A stretch of 64,000 bases of DNA from Actinomycetospora succinea (GTDB lineage: Bacteria; Actinomycetota; Actinomycetes; Mycobacteriales; Pseudonocardiaceae), in NCBI RefSeq assembly GCF_004363095.1, contig NZ_SNYO01000002.1:744001-808000 (forward strand), in the 5' to 3' direction. The notes under the pieces are model-generated. The model ran no database searches and was not told the origin of the DNA. It saw only the letters and a list, made by a program, of their open reading frames with translations. Positions 15,697 through 24,192 of the stretch are shown one piece after another (positions within the stretch are counted from its first letter, which is position 1; every line of letters begins with the position of its first letter). A program made the position numbers and the translations under genes.

Positions 15697-16575
15697 TCAC
15701 CCCTGACGGCGCCGGATGAGCCCTTCCTGGACGACGGAGGCCACGAGCACGCCTTCGCGCGTGTAGAAGCGCCCGCTCGCGAGACCCCGCCCGCCGCCCG
15801 CGCTCGGCGACTCCTGGACGTAGAGCAGCCACTCGTCGGCACGGAAGGGGCGGTGGAACCAGACGGCGTGGTCGAGGCTCGCCAGGCTCACCTCGCCGGA
15901 CGCCGCGCCCCCGAGGACGTGGGGGAACACCGCCGCCTCGAGCAGGGTCAGGTCGCTGGCGTAGGTGAGGACGCAGACGTGCAGCAGCCGCCCGGCCGCC
16001 GACTCGGGGTCGGGCAGCTCGCCGTCGGCGCGCACCCAGACGCGGTTGGACGGGTCGCGGTCGGCCGTCTCGTCCCAGGGCGAGTGGTCGACGTAGCGCA
16101 CGTCGAGCGGCCAGGTCAGCGCGCGCCCGGTGGTGGTGAAGGCCGGCTCGTCGCGCGGGACCGGGGGCATGTCGCGGCGGGGGAACCCGTCCGGGCCCGG
16201 CGTCTCGGGCATCGGCGCCTGGTGCTCCACGCCCTCCTCGTGCCGCTGGAACGACGCCGACATCGTGAAGATCGTTTCGCCGTGCTGGACGGCCGTGACC
16301 CGGCGCGTGGTGAAGGAGCGCCCGTCGCGGGTGCGGTCGACCTCGTACACGATCGGGGCGAACGGGTCGCCGGGCCGCAGGAAGTACCCGTGGAGCGAGT
16401 GCACGTCGCGGTCCTCGTCGACGGTGCGGCCCGCGGCCACCATCGCCTGCCCGGCCACCTGGCCCCCGAAGACCCGCAGCAGCGACTCGCGAGGGCTCCG
16501 ACCTCGGAAGATGTCGCGCTCGATGCGCTCGAGGTCGAGCACGTCGTCGACGAGCTCCCGCAGCGCCTGGCCCAC
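15697..16575 (-). CDS. tesB: Acyl-CoA thioesterase II
   Basis: A 292-residue double-hotdog thioesterase that hydrolyses acyl-CoAs. The C-terminal half matches TesB closely: SLDHAVWFHRPFRADEWLLY with the catalytic Asp, SGRFYTREGVLVASVVQEGL with the conserved Gln. The N-terminal hotdog has VFGGQVAGQA and HSLHGYFLRPGDP. The GTG at 16575 is chosen because GAGGAGGG lies 4 bases upstream; an ATG at 16608 lacks such a site. It stands alone between the repeat-bearing gap and a long promoter region. Confidence 0.92.
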   Translation of the reverse strand: MGQALRELVDDVLDLERIERDIFRGRSPRESLLRVFGGQVAGQAMVAAGRTVDEDRDVHSLHGYFLRPGDPFAPIVYEVDRTRDGRSFTTRRVTAVQHGETIFTMSASFQRHEEGVEHQAPMPETPGPDGFPRRDMPPVPRDEPAFTTTGRALTWPLDVRYVDHSPWDETADRDPSNRVWVRADGELPDPESAAGRLLHVCVLTYASDLTLLEAAVFPHVLGGAASGEVSLASLDHAVWFHRPFRADEWLLYVQESPSAGGGRGLASGRFYTREGVLVASVVQEGLIRRRQG

Positions 16576-17013
16576 GTGGCCCTCCTCTCCGACGGGTAAC
16601 CGGGTCATCGTCGCGCACGGTCGGCCCAGTGCGTGCAGCGGCAGACGGTCACCCCGTGCGTGCATGACCGTCGCCACTTCGCGCCCCCCGATCGAGGGTC
16701 GAGACCGGATCCCTGCTCGACACCGGGATGACCTGCTGGGCCGTCCGAGGCCGGCGCGCACCCCTTTCGGGGCACGGCCGCGCGGCTCGCTCTTGTCTCC
16801 GTAACCACCGAGAGTCACCGAATCCCGGGGTTTCGATTCTCTGCGTAACCGCCCCGTGACCGCCTCGTTGAGACCTGCGACGTCACCCCCAGGGCCGATC
16901 AAGCCCGGGGCCGGTGGCCGCTCGGGGACACACCGTCCGCAGTCCCTGCCCGCCGCAGCGGGCGGACCCATCCGGTGGTCCCGCTCCCCCGACAAGTTCT
17001 TCAAGGAGTCCAC
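16576..17013. other. Gene-free stretch with promoter of the secreted-protein cluster
   Basis: No credible gene in these 438 bp. At 16801-16860 there are four GTNAC words: GTAACC, GTCACC, GTAACC and GTGACC; the last two are 11 bp apart in direct orientation. They resemble the loose direct repeats bound by MtrA (inference). The pyrimidine/T-richer stretch GGTTTCGATTCTCTGCG between them could hold a promoter. Confidence 0.5.
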
Positions 17014-17358
17014 GTGATCAAGAAGCTGGGTGTCGTGACCGTCGGCGTTGCTGCCGGCCTCATGGTTGCCGCGCCGTTCGCCTCCGCCACCGAGGGCGGC
17101 CACGGGCACGGCCACGACGGCGACCACAAGAGCTCCGGCTCCTGCAACATCAACGGCGGCAACGCGCAGGCCAACGGCGAGGTCGAGGGCGACGCCCTGG
17201 CCGACGCCCTGGCCCAGGCCCCGGTGGGCGCGAACGCGCTCAACCTGGTCTGCAGCCAGGTCCTGAACGACAACATCAGCGGCAACACCATCGACGTCGA
17301 CGTCGCGGGTGGCCTCCTTCCCGAGGTGCCGATCGAGCTCCCGGGCCTGCCCACCTGA
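17014..17358 (+). CDS. Small secreted His-containing protein, paralog 1
   Basis: A 114-residue exported protein. Signal peptide: residues 1-26 (KKLGVVTVGVAAGLMVAAPF, then ASA cleavage). The mature part begins with a Gly/His/Asp stretch (GGHGHGHDGDHK), then CNINGGNAQANGEVEGDAL, a 20-residue helix-like part and VCSQVLNDNISGNT, giving two Cys about 35 residues apart. The pattern recalls rodlin/chaplin-type surface proteins of streptomycetes but is not a clear match. First of three tandem paralogs. The GTG at 17014 follows AAGGAG by 6 bases. Confidence 0.8.
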   Translation: MIKKLGVVTVGVAAGLMVAAPFASATEGGHGHGHDGDHKSSGSCNINGGNAQANGEVEGDALADALAQAPVGANALNLVCSQVLNDNISGNTIDVDVAGGLLPEVPIELPGLPT

Positions 17359-17371
17359 GCAGTCCTGACCG

Positions 17372-17397
17372 CGGCGGGCCACCGAGGTGGCCCGCCG
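17372..17397 (+). terminator. Hairpin terminator after secreted paralog 1
   Basis: CGGCGGGCCAC (17372-17382) pairs with GTGGCCCGCCG (17387-17397), loop CGAG. It lies 14 bp after the stop. Confidence 0.75.
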
Positions 17398-17471
17398 TCG
17401 GCGGTCACCCGTCCTGACGGGACCGCCTCGCACTGACACAGCAGTACCGACTCACCCTCTGGGAGAAGCGC

Positions 17472-17930
17472 GTGTTCAAGAAGGTCGGCATGGTCACCGT
17501 GGGCATCACGGCAGGTCTGCTCGCGGCGGCGCCGCTCGCGTCGGCCGGCGAGGCCCCGCACGACGGTCACGGCCACAGCCACGGTGACCACCACGGTGAC
17601 CACCACGGCAAGAAGAAGCACGGCGGCGACGACTGCAACATCAACGGCGGCAACGCCCAGGCCAACGGCAAGGTCGGCGGCGACGCCCTCGCCGGCGCCC
17701 TGGCGCAGGCCCCCGTCGCCAGCAACATCGGCAACGTCGTCTGCAGCGACATCCTCAACGACAACCTGAGCGGCAACAACCTCTCGGTCAGCATCCTGGG
17801 TGCTGACGACGAGGAGGAGGCCGCCGCCCCGGCGGCCGACGACGCCGACGCCGACGCCCCCGGCGCCGACGCCGCCGCTGCCGGCCAGGACGCCGACGGT
17901 GCGCTCGCCGGGCAGGACCTCGCTCTCTGA
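17472..17930 (+). CDS. Small secreted His-rich protein, paralog 2
   Basis: A 152-residue paralog of the protein at 17014. Signal peptide 1-25 (KKVGMVTVGITAGLLAAAPL). A stronger His run follows (HDGHGHSHGDHHGDHHGKKK), then CNINGGNAQANGKVGGDAL and VCSDILNDNLSGNN, nearly identical to paralog 1. The C-terminus adds a ~45-residue Ala/Asp/Glu-rich tail not found in the others. The His run could bind Zn, Ni or Cu. GTG start with GGGAGAAG upstream. Confidence 0.8.
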   Translation: MFKKVGMVTVGITAGLLAAAPLASAGEAPHDGHGHSHGDHHGDHHGKKKHGGDDCNINGGNAQANGKVGGDALAGALAQAPVASNIGNVVCSDILNDNLSGNNLSVSILGADDEEEAAAPAADDADADAPGADAAAAGQDADGALAGQDLAL

Positions 17931-17948
17931 GCATCGCTCCACCCATGA

Positions 17949-17979
17949 CGGCCCGGCCATCCGATCGGTGGCCGGGCCG
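17949..17979 (+). terminator. Hairpin terminator after secreted paralog 2
   Basis: CGGCCCGGCCA (17949-17959) pairs with TGGCCGGGCCG (17969-17979) and is followed by TTGTGTTT, an intrinsic-type terminator. Confidence 0.8.
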
Positions 17980-18139
17980 TTGTGTTTCCGCAGGTAGGTC
18001 GCCCGATCGGGGCCGATCCACCCGCACCCGGTCACAAAGACATCACCAGCTCGTTGGGCCATCCGAGGCGTCGTGCCGCGCTCCTCGTACTCCCGGCGGC
18101 ACCACGCCAGACATCCCCCGACATCCTCTGGAGTTCCTC

Positions 18140-18439
18140 GTGCTGAAGAAGCTGGGCCTGGTCACGGTCGGCGTCTCCGCCGTCCTCGTGTCCGCCGCCC
18201 CCCTCGCCTCCGCCCACGAGTCGCAGTCGCACGGCGACGACGACTGCAACCTCTCGTCCGAGCACGGCGACTACGGCGTCGAGCGCTGCAGCACCGTCGG
18301 CCAGGGCAACGGCCAGGGCAACGCCCTCAACGGCGTCGAGCTGCCCGTGCCGGACGCGCCGGAGCTGCCCGCGCTGCCGAACCTGGGCGAGATCCTCGGC
18401 GAGCTCCCCGACCTCTCGAACGTGCCGATCCAGATCTGA
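18140..18439 (+). CDS. Small secreted protein, paralog 3 (divergent)
   Basis: A 99-residue protein sharing the same signal peptide (KKLGLVTVGVSAVLVSAAPL, then ASA) and a short His/Ser/Asp start. It lacks the CNINGG block; instead it has DDCNLSSEHGDYGVERC with two close Cys, a GQGNGQGN segment and a Pro-rich C-terminus with LPALPNLGEILGELPDL. It is probably a duplicated and diverged member, or a structural partner. GTG start at 18140 with TGGAG upstream. Each gene of the trio has its own terminator, so they can be expressed independently. Confidence 0.75.
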   Translation: MLKKLGLVTVGVSAVLVSAAPLASAHESQSHGDDDCNLSSEHGDYGVERCSTVGQGNGQGNALNGVELPVPDAPELPALPNLGEILGELPDLSNVPIQI

Positions 18440-18456
18440 GGTCGCCACGACGACGA

Positions 18457-18490
18457 CGGGCCCGGTCCACCAAGCGGTGGACCGGGCCCG
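18457..18490 (+). terminator. Hairpin terminator after secreted paralog 3
   Basis: A 15-bp perfect stem (18457-18471 with 18476-18490, CGGGCCCGG...CCGGGCCCG) and TTGCTGT after it. It also lies downstream of the convergent MFS gene, so it may serve both. Confidence 0.8.
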
Positions 18491-18515
18491 TTGCTGTGTG
18501 CGGGGTCGGTGCCCC

Positions 18516-20489
18516 TCAGTGTCCGGCGGGCACCGGCGTCCCCGTGGTCAGCACGACGTCGTGCACGACCTCGCCGTCGAGGGCCACCGGGACGACGGTC
18601 GGCTCCGCGTGCCCGCCGGCGTCGTCGCGACCCCGCGCGAGCAGCAACCCCGTCCCCGGGCGCGCCGGCCCCACGTCGAGCCGGTAGGTGCCGTCCGCAC
18701 CGGCCTCGGCGCGGCCGAGCTGGTGGCCGTCGGGGTCGATGAGGGTGACGACGGCCCGCCGCGGCCGGCCCTCGCCGTCGCGCACCTGCCCCCGCACCGA
18801 CGGTGTCCCCGCGGCGGGGCGCTGCGTCGGTCGCGCGTCCCGGTCGGGCTCCGCCCCGTCCGGCACGACGATGATCGGGCACGGGCCGTCGGTCCAGAGC
18901 GCGCGGTCGGCGCTCGGCGAGGTCAGCGCGGCGAGCGCGCCGCCCCGCGGACGGCCCACGACGACCGCACGGGCGTCGAGACGCCGGGCGACCGCGACGA
19001 GCTCGCCGCCGACGCCGTCGTGGCTGTCGATCGGCACGAGGGTCTCGGTGGTCACGTCCGCGCCGGCCGCCTCGCTCGCCGCCGCCACGGACCGGTCGAG
19101 ACCGAGCCCGCCGTCGGCGTCGGACGCGGCCGCCGCGTCGACCACCGCGCTCTCGGGCACGTGCACCACGACCAGCGGGGCGTCCAGGAGCTTCGCGAGC
19201 CGACCGCCGGCCGCCGCGACCGCCGGGGCGTGCGGCGCACCGTCGACCGCCACGAGCACAGGACGCGGACCGGGCTCCGACGACGCCGGCTCCGCCGCGA
19301 CCTCCACCTCGCCGGTCTCCACACGGCGCAGCAGCCGGTGGGCGGTGGCGAGGACCAGGATGCCGACGGCGACGACGACCGCACCCACCCAGAACGGCGT
19401 GTCCGGCAGGAACGCCTCGGCGAGGATGCCGGCGATCCACGGGGCGAGCCCGCCGCCGAGGAAGCGCACGAAGCTGTAGGACGCCGACGCGACGGGGCGC
19501 TCCACCGGCGCCACCGACATGACGGCCTGCGTGACCAGGGTGTTGTTCAGCCCGATCATCGCGCCGGCGACGATCACCGCGCCGATGACGACGCCCGGGG
19601 TGTCGTTCCAAAAGGCGATGACCGCGAGGTCGACGGCGAGCAGCCCCAGCACGAAGTACAGGACCCGGACCGTGCCGAAGCGCCGCTCGAGCGCGGGCGC
19701 CACGAACACCGCGAAGATCGCGACGAGCACGCCCCACGCGGTGAAGACCGCGCCGAGCTGGAGCTCGTCGAGCCCGCCCATGGAGTACGGCGAGTACGCG
19801 AGCAGCGTGAAGAAGCCCCAGTTGTAGGCGAAGGCGGTCAGCGCGATCGTCGCGAGGCTGCGGTGGCGCAGCGCCTTGATCGGGTCGAGCAGGCTGATCT
19901 TCTTCGCGGGCTTCGGTGTCTTGTCGAGCAGCACCAGCGTCGCGACGAGCGCGATCGCCATCAGCACGGCGACGCCGAAGAACGGGGCGCGCCAGCTCAC
20001 CGACCCGAGCAGCCCGCCGACGAGCGGGCCGAGCGCGATGCCGACGCCGAGCGCGGTCTCGTAGAGGATGATCGCGCCCGCGAACCCGCCGCTGGCCGAC
20101 GCGACGATCACCGCGAGCGAGGTCGCGATGAACAGGGCGTTCCCGAGACCCCAGCCGGCCCGGAAGCCGACGATCTCGCCGATCGACCCGGACGCGCCGG
20201 CGAGGGCCGCGAACACCACGATGATCGTCAGGCCGGTGACCAGCGTGGCCTTGGCGCCGATGCGGCTGGAGACCCAGCCGGTCACGAGCATCATCACCGC
20301 GGTGATCAGCAGGTAGCTGGTGAACAGCAGGGAGACCTGCGCGGGCGACGCCTGCAGCTGCGTCGCGAGCGCGGGCAGGATCGGGTCGACGAGGCCGATG
20401 CCCATGAAACTGATGACGCAGGCGAAGGCCACCGCCCAGACGGCCTTCGGCTGGCGGAACGGGGACGTCCCCGCGGGTGCGGTACTCAC
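18516..20489 (-). CDS. MFS transporter fused to UspA and a C-terminal Ig-like domain
   Basis: A 657-residue three-part protein. Residues 1-400 are a 12-helix major facilitator of the drug:H+ antiporter type (GLVDPILPALATQL, GWVSSRIGAK). Residues about 415-560 are a universal stress protein domain (VLVAVDGAPHAPAV, VVVGRPRGGALAALTSPSAD and CPIIVVP). Residues about 575-655 resemble a carboxypeptidase-regulatory/transthyretin-like fold (VRGQVRDGEGRPRRAVVTLI). It should export a small molecule, perhaps gated through nucleotide binding to UspA. GTG start overlaps the MarR gene stop by 4 bp; GAGGAG is upstream. Confidence 0.85.
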   Translation of the reverse strand: MSTAPAGTSPFRQPKAVWAVAFACVISFMGIGLVDPILPALATQLQASPAQVSLLFTSYLLITAVMMLVTGWVSSRIGAKATLVTGLTIIVVFAALAGASGSIGEIVGFRAGWGLGNALFIATSLAVIVASASGGFAGAIILYETALGVGIALGPLVGGLLGSVSWRAPFFGVAVLMAIALVATLVLLDKTPKPAKKISLLDPIKALRHRSLATIALTAFAYNWGFFTLLAYSPYSMGGLDELQLGAVFTAWGVLVAIFAVFVAPALERRFGTVRVLYFVLGLLAVDLAVIAFWNDTPGVVIGAVIVAGAMIGLNNTLVTQAVMSVAPVERPVASASYSFVRFLGGGLAPWIAGILAEAFLPDTPFWVGAVVVAVGILVLATAHRLLRRVETGEVEVAAEPASSEPGPRPVLVAVDGAPHAPAVAAAGGRLAKLLDAPLVVVHVPESAVVDAAAASDADGGLGLDRSVAAASEAAGADVTTETLVPIDSHDGVGGELVAVARRLDARAVVVGRPRGGALAALTSPSADRALWTDGPCPIIVVPDGAEPDRDARPTQRPAAGTPSVRGQVRDGEGRPRRAVVTLIDPDGHQLGRAEAGADGTYRLDVGPARPGTGLLLARGRDDAGGHAEPTVVPVALDGEVVHDVVLTTGTPVPAGH

Positions 20490-20935
20490 GACTCTCCTCG
20501 AGAGGGGTCGACACGGTTCTGGGTCAGGCGTGACAGGGCACCGGCCGCGGCCTCGACGGCGGCACGGTCCTCGTCGCCGAGCTGGTCGAGCAGCGCGGCG
20601 AGCCGTGACGCGCGCCGGGCCCGCCGGGCGTGCAGGACCTCGCGCCCCGCGTCGGTCGGCGTGACGATCACGGCACGCCGGTCGGTGGGGTCGCTGCCCC
20701 GGGTGGCGAGGCCGTCGCGCTCGAGACGCGTGACCAGCGCGGTCATGCTCGGCTGCGTCACGCCCTCGCGCACCGCGAGGTCGGAGAGCCGCTGCGGTCC
20801 GTCGCGGTCGAGCGTGGCGAGCGTCGCCGCCGTGGTCAGGCTGAGCTCACGGTCGGCGGTGGAGCGGATCGCCCAGGCGGCGAAGGCGTCCAGCGCGGCC
20901 GCGGTGGCCAGGCGCGCGTCGGTCGGTGCGGTCAC
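20486..20935 (-). CDS. MarR family regulator
   Basis: A 149-residue winged-helix regulator: helix-turn-helix LSDLAVREGVTQPSMTALVT and wing GLATRGSDPTDRRAVIVTPT are typical MarR. It is upstream of and overlaps (GTGA) the MFS-UspA gene, so it should repress the exporter and itself until bound by a substrate. An AT-rich island with promoter-like words lies just upstream of its GTG start. The ligand is unknown. Confidence 0.92.
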   Translation of the reverse strand: MTAPTDARLATAAALDAFAAWAIRSTADRELSLTTAATLATLDRDGPQRLSDLAVREGVTQPSMTALVTRLERDGLATRGSDPTDRRAVIVTPTDAGREVLHARRARRASRLAALLDQLGDEDRAAVEAAAGALSRLTQNRVDPSRGES

Positions 20936-20943
20936 CAGACCGT

Positions 20944-20962
20944 TGTATCACCTAACTATATT
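20944..20962 (-). promoter_or_regulatory. AT-rich promoter/operator before MarR
   Basis: GTATCACCTAACTATATT is one of the most AT-rich words in the window, 9 bases before the MarR start. On the minus strand it reads ATATAGTTAGGTGATAC, with TATAGT as a possible -10. The TTAGGTGATA core resembles MarR-type operators. Inference from position and composition. Confidence 0.55.
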
Positions 20963-20984
20963 CTTGGTCGATGTGACGGCAGCG

Positions 20985-21698
20985 TCAGTCGAACGACAGC
21001 ACGGACTCCGACGGCTCCCCGAACGAGAGCAGGGACGTCGTGCCGGAGACGGTGGTCTTCAGGCCGCCGACGACGCCGCCCACGGCACCGCCCACGCCGC
21101 CGAGCAGACCACCGTTCGACCCGCCCCCGGAACCGCCCGAGCCACCGGAGCTCTCCGCACCCCCCGAGCCCCCGGACCCGCCGGCGTCGCCCGCGTTCCC
21201 GGAGCCGGTCGAGCCGCCACCGCCTCCGGTGCCCCCGCCGCCGCCACCGGTGTCGGCGTTCCCGCCACCACCACCGCCGCCACCCCGGGCGGGCGTGGAC
21301 GCGGCGCTGGCAGCCGTTCCCCGCGCGGGCGCGTCGTCGGCGGCGACCACGCGGGTGTCCCCGCGGCGGGCCGGCGTGGCGTCGCCACCCCCGGCGGCGG
21401 GCCGGACGCTGCCGATCGTGCTGCCGGGGGTGACCGGGAGCGAGGAGACGGAGCCGTCGGTGGCGGCGAGGTCGAGCACCTGGACCGGCGCGGGCGCGAC
21501 GCCCGGGCCGATCGGCACGGACGGCGCGGGGGCGAGGCCGCCGGCGCCGACCGGCGGCTCCAGCGGGGCCTCGGAGCTGACGGGGCTCATCACGACGGAG
21601 CCGATGCCGATGGCGCCGACCGTCGCGACCAGCGGGAGCGCACCGAGAGCGACCCGTGCGCGCGCCGAGGACGACGCGCCCATCTGGTGCCTGCCCAT
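20985..21698 (-). CDS. Gly-rich exported protein, unrecognised
   Basis: A 237-residue protein. A basic start (MGRHQMGASSSARAR) is followed by a hydrophobic segment (VALGALPLVATVGAIGIGSV), a likely signal anchor; then a Pro/Ala region and a long Gly/Ser-rich part with GGGGGG runs (about residues 140-210). The end, LLSFGEPSESVLSFD, contains a repeated LSF word. No known domain. It could be a surface spacer or a structural protein. The ATG at 21698 is chosen for the GGAGAG upstream; an upstream start at 21749 is less likely. Confidence 0.6.
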   Translation of the reverse strand: MGRHQMGASSSARARVALGALPLVATVGAIGIGSVVMSPVSSEAPLEPPVGAGGLAPAPSVPIGPGVAPAPVQVLDLAATDGSVSSLPVTPGSTIGSVRPAAGGGDATPARRGDTRVVAADDAPARGTAASAASTPARGGGGGGGGNADTGGGGGGTGGGGGSTGSGNAGDAGGSGGSGGAESSGGSGGSGGGSNGGLLGGVGGAVGGVVGGLKTTVSGTTSLLSFGEPSESVLSFD

Positions 21699-21943
21699 GC
21701 CTGGCTCTCCGTCCGTCCGGTCCGTGAGTCCGACCCCGGAGCACACCACCGATCGAGTGAGTGCTCCTCCGGAACGCTCAACGGACGTGACGGCAGGAGG
21801 TTACGGACACTGGCCGTCCGGGCTTGAGTCCATCGATGAGGTGAACGTCGATGCGTCCGGGCGCGGCCCGGTCGGTTGGCCGCGACGGCCGTCCGCCCAC
21901 AGACTGATGCCGCCAGCGCGGTCCGACGAGGAGGTCACCCACC

Positions 21944-23431
21944 GTGAAGCAGCTGTCGGGCCTGGACTCGGTGTTCCTGGACGCCGAGGACGACCACCAG
22001 TTCACCCACGTCAGCCAGCTGCTGATCCTCGAACGGCCGAGCGCCGACTTCGAGCCCTACCCGGCCTGGCGCCGCCAGCTCGCCGACCGCATCCACCAGC
22101 TCGAGCCGCTACGGCGGCGCCTGGTGCCGGTGCCGTTCGGTCTGGACCACCCGTACTGGATCGCCGACCCCGACTTCGACCTCGACTTCCACGTCCGCCA
22201 CAGCGCGGTGCCGCCACCCGGCGGGGACGCCGAGCTCGACGAACTGATCGGCCGGCTCGTCGCGGCGCCGATGGACCGCGACCACCCGCTGTGGGTCTCG
22301 CACGTCATCGAGGGCCTCGACGACGACCGTTTCGCGATCCTCACGATGATCCACCACAGCGCCGTCGACGGGGCCGCGGGCGCGGAGCTGCTCGAGCTGA
22401 TGCTCGAGGACACCCCGGACGCCGGGCGCCCCGCCGAGGCCGGGCGGTGGCGCGGCGAGAGCCCGCCGTCGACCACGGAGGTGCTCGCCCGCGCCGCGGT
22501 CAACGGCGTCCGGCGACCCGGTCGCGGCCTGCTCCTCGCGGCGCGCGCCGGCCAGAAGCTCGCCCGCGCCACCCGCAACCCGGCGGTGATCGACCTCGCC
22601 GACACCGTGCGGGGCACGCTGCGCGGGCCGTTGGGCTCGCTGCTCAACGCCGGGCGCAGCCGCGAGGAGGACGACCGGCTGCCGCGACTGCCCCCGCTGA
22701 CGTCGCCGCCGACGCCGTTCAACCACCCGATCAGCCGGTACCGGCGCTTCGCCCACCGCTCGCTGCCGCTGGCGGACGTCAAGTCGGTGGGCAAGGAGGT
22801 CGGCGCGACGATCAACGACGTCGTCGTCGCCCTGTGCGGCGGCGGGCTGCGGCGCTGGCTGCTCGACCGTGGCGAGCTGCCCGACTCCCCGCTCACGGCG
22901 ATGGTCCCGGTGTCGCTGCGCAGCGGCGACGAGGAGGAGCGGTGGACCAACCGCGTCTCCGGGACGATCGCGGCGCTGCCGACCGACGTCGACGGCCCGC
23001 TGGAGCGGGTGCGCGCGGCGCACGAGGCGCTGGACCTGGCCAAACAGGTGTTCAAGGCGCTGCCCGGGGAGCTCACCCCGGAGGCCGCGGGGCTCGGCGC
23101 ACCGCTGATGACCACGGCGATCAGCCGCGCGGTGACGCGGTGGTCGACGGTGGGGCCGGCGCCGTTCAACCTCATCGTCTCCAACGTCCCGGGCCCGAGC
23201 GAGCCGCTCTACGTCGGGCCCGCCCCGATGCGGCACTACGTGCCCGTCTCGGCCGTGGCCGACGGCGTCGGGCTCAACGTCACCGTGCAGAGCTACGTCG
23301 ACCAGCTGGACTTCGGCCTGCTGGCCTGCGCCGAGCTGATGCCGGACCTCGACGACCTGGCCGACGCGATCATCGCCGAGTTCGGGGCGCTGCGGTCGGC
23401 GGTGGCCGAGGCGTCCGGGGACGGCGCGTGA
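21944..23431 (+). CDS. Wax ester synthase/diacylglycerol acyltransferase (WS/DGAT)
   Basis: A 495-residue acyltransferase that makes triacylglycerol or wax esters from acyl-CoA. The catalytic HHSAVDG (137-143) fits HHxxxDG; the N-terminal LSGLDSVFLDAED and the later NDVVVALCGGGLRRWL, VPVSLR and NLIVSNVPGPSEPLY are family marks. The start GTG 21944 has GAGGAGG 9 bases upstream. Its stop overlaps the next methyltransferase's start (GTGA), so they are coupled. Length is usual for the family. Confidence 0.93.
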   Translation: MKQLSGLDSVFLDAEDDHQFTHVSQLLILERPSADFEPYPAWRRQLADRIHQLEPLRRRLVPVPFGLDHPYWIADPDFDLDFHVRHSAVPPPGGDAELDELIGRLVAAPMDRDHPLWVSHVIEGLDDDRFAILTMIHHSAVDGAAGAELLELMLEDTPDAGRPAEAGRWRGESPPSTTEVLARAAVNGVRRPGRGLLLAARAGQKLARATRNPAVIDLADTVRGTLRGPLGSLLNAGRSREEDDRLPRLPPLTSPPTPFNHPISRYRRFAHRSLPLADVKSVGKEVGATINDVVVALCGGGLRRWLLDRGELPDSPLTAMVPVSLRSGDEEERWTNRVSGTIAALPTDVDGPLERVRAAHEALDLAKQVFKALPGELTPEAAGLGAPLMTTAISRAVTRWSTVGPAPFNLIVSNVPGPSEPLYVGPAPMRHYVPVSAVADGVGLNVTVQSYVDQLDFGLLACAELMPDLDDLADAIIAEFGALRSAVAEASGDGA

Positions 23432-24192
23432 CGGCGGCCGCGCGCCTCGCCCCGCTGCTCGACGTCCCGCTGCCCGACGACCCGGGGGCGCCCTTCGTCG
23501 ACCTCGTCGAGGGCCGGCCCGGGTCGCGCGGGCGCATCCAGGACCTGTGGGAGTCCGGGGGCGGCGCCGGGTTCTACGACCGGCTGGTCGGGGCGGGCGA
23601 CCGCGTCCGCGACCGGGTCCCCGACGCCGCGCTCGGCCGGCTGTTCCGCGACTTCTACGGCGTCGTGCCGCGCCTCGACCTCGTCGGCGGCGAGACCGTC
23701 CTCGACCTCGCGTGCGGGCCCGGGACCCTGACCCGCCACCTCGCCGACGCCGTCGGGCCGGACGGCCTGGTGATCGGTGCGGACCTCTCCCCCGCGATGC
23801 TCACCCGGGCCGCGCGGGCGATCACGACGCCGAACACGGTGTTCGTGCGCGCCGACGCGATGGCGCTGCCGCTGCGCGACGCCTCCGTCGACGCGGTGTG
23901 CTGCTCGCTGCTCCTGCAGCTGGTCCCCGATCTCGACACCGCGCTCGCCGAGGTCCGGCGGGTCCTGCGTCCGGGCGGGCGGCTCGCCGCCGCCGTCCCC
24001 GCGCACGGGCGCGGGCCGTTCCGGGTGCTCACCGAGGCGCTGGCGCGGGGCGGTCAGGCGCGGCTGTTCGGTCGCGGCGAGCTCGCCGACGCCCTCGTGC
24101 GGCACGGCTTCGTGCGGGTCGGGACGCGCTGGGAGTCGGTCATGCAGATCGTGGACGCCGTCGCCCCGGGAGCATCGCCCCCGCGAGGGTGA
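23428..24192 (+). CDS. SAM-dependent methyltransferase (UbiE-like)
   Basis: A 254-residue class I methyltransferase. A ~85-residue N-terminal lead (with FYDRLVGAGDRVRDRV) precedes motif I, VLDLACGPGTLTRHLAD, then GADLSPAMLTRA and RRVLRPGGRLAAAVP (post-motif III). Typical of lipid-quinone or small-molecule methylases. Its start overlaps the WS/DGAT stop by 4 bp, so the two are translated together; its 3' end overlaps the convergent PAP2 gene by 53 bp. The substrate is probably a lipid or quinone (inference from context). Confidence 0.85.
   Translation: MTAAARLAPLLDVPLPDDPGAPFVDLVEGRPGSRGRIQDLWESGGGAGFYDRLVGAGDRVRDRVPDAALGRLFRDFYGVVPRLDLVGGETVLDLACGPGTLTRHLADAVGPDGLVIGADLSPAMLTRAARAITTPNTVFVRADAMALPLRDASVDAVCCSLLLQLVPDLDTALAEVRRVLRPGGRLAAAVPAHGRGPFRVLTEALARGGQARLFGRGELADALVRHGFVRVGTRWESVMQIVDAVAPGASPPRG

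Noticed and set aside
17014-18439. Calling the secreted trio chaplins
   Set aside because: The Cys spacing is loosely similar, but the GNxxQxPxxxPxNxCG-type chaplin core is absent and the His clusters are foreign to that family.
18477-21827. A 1116-codon plus-strand open frame opposite the MFS-UspA, MarR and Gly-rich genes
   Set aside because: Composition is Arg/Asp/Gly/His-rich and crosses three genes with clear functions; it is a codon-bias shadow.
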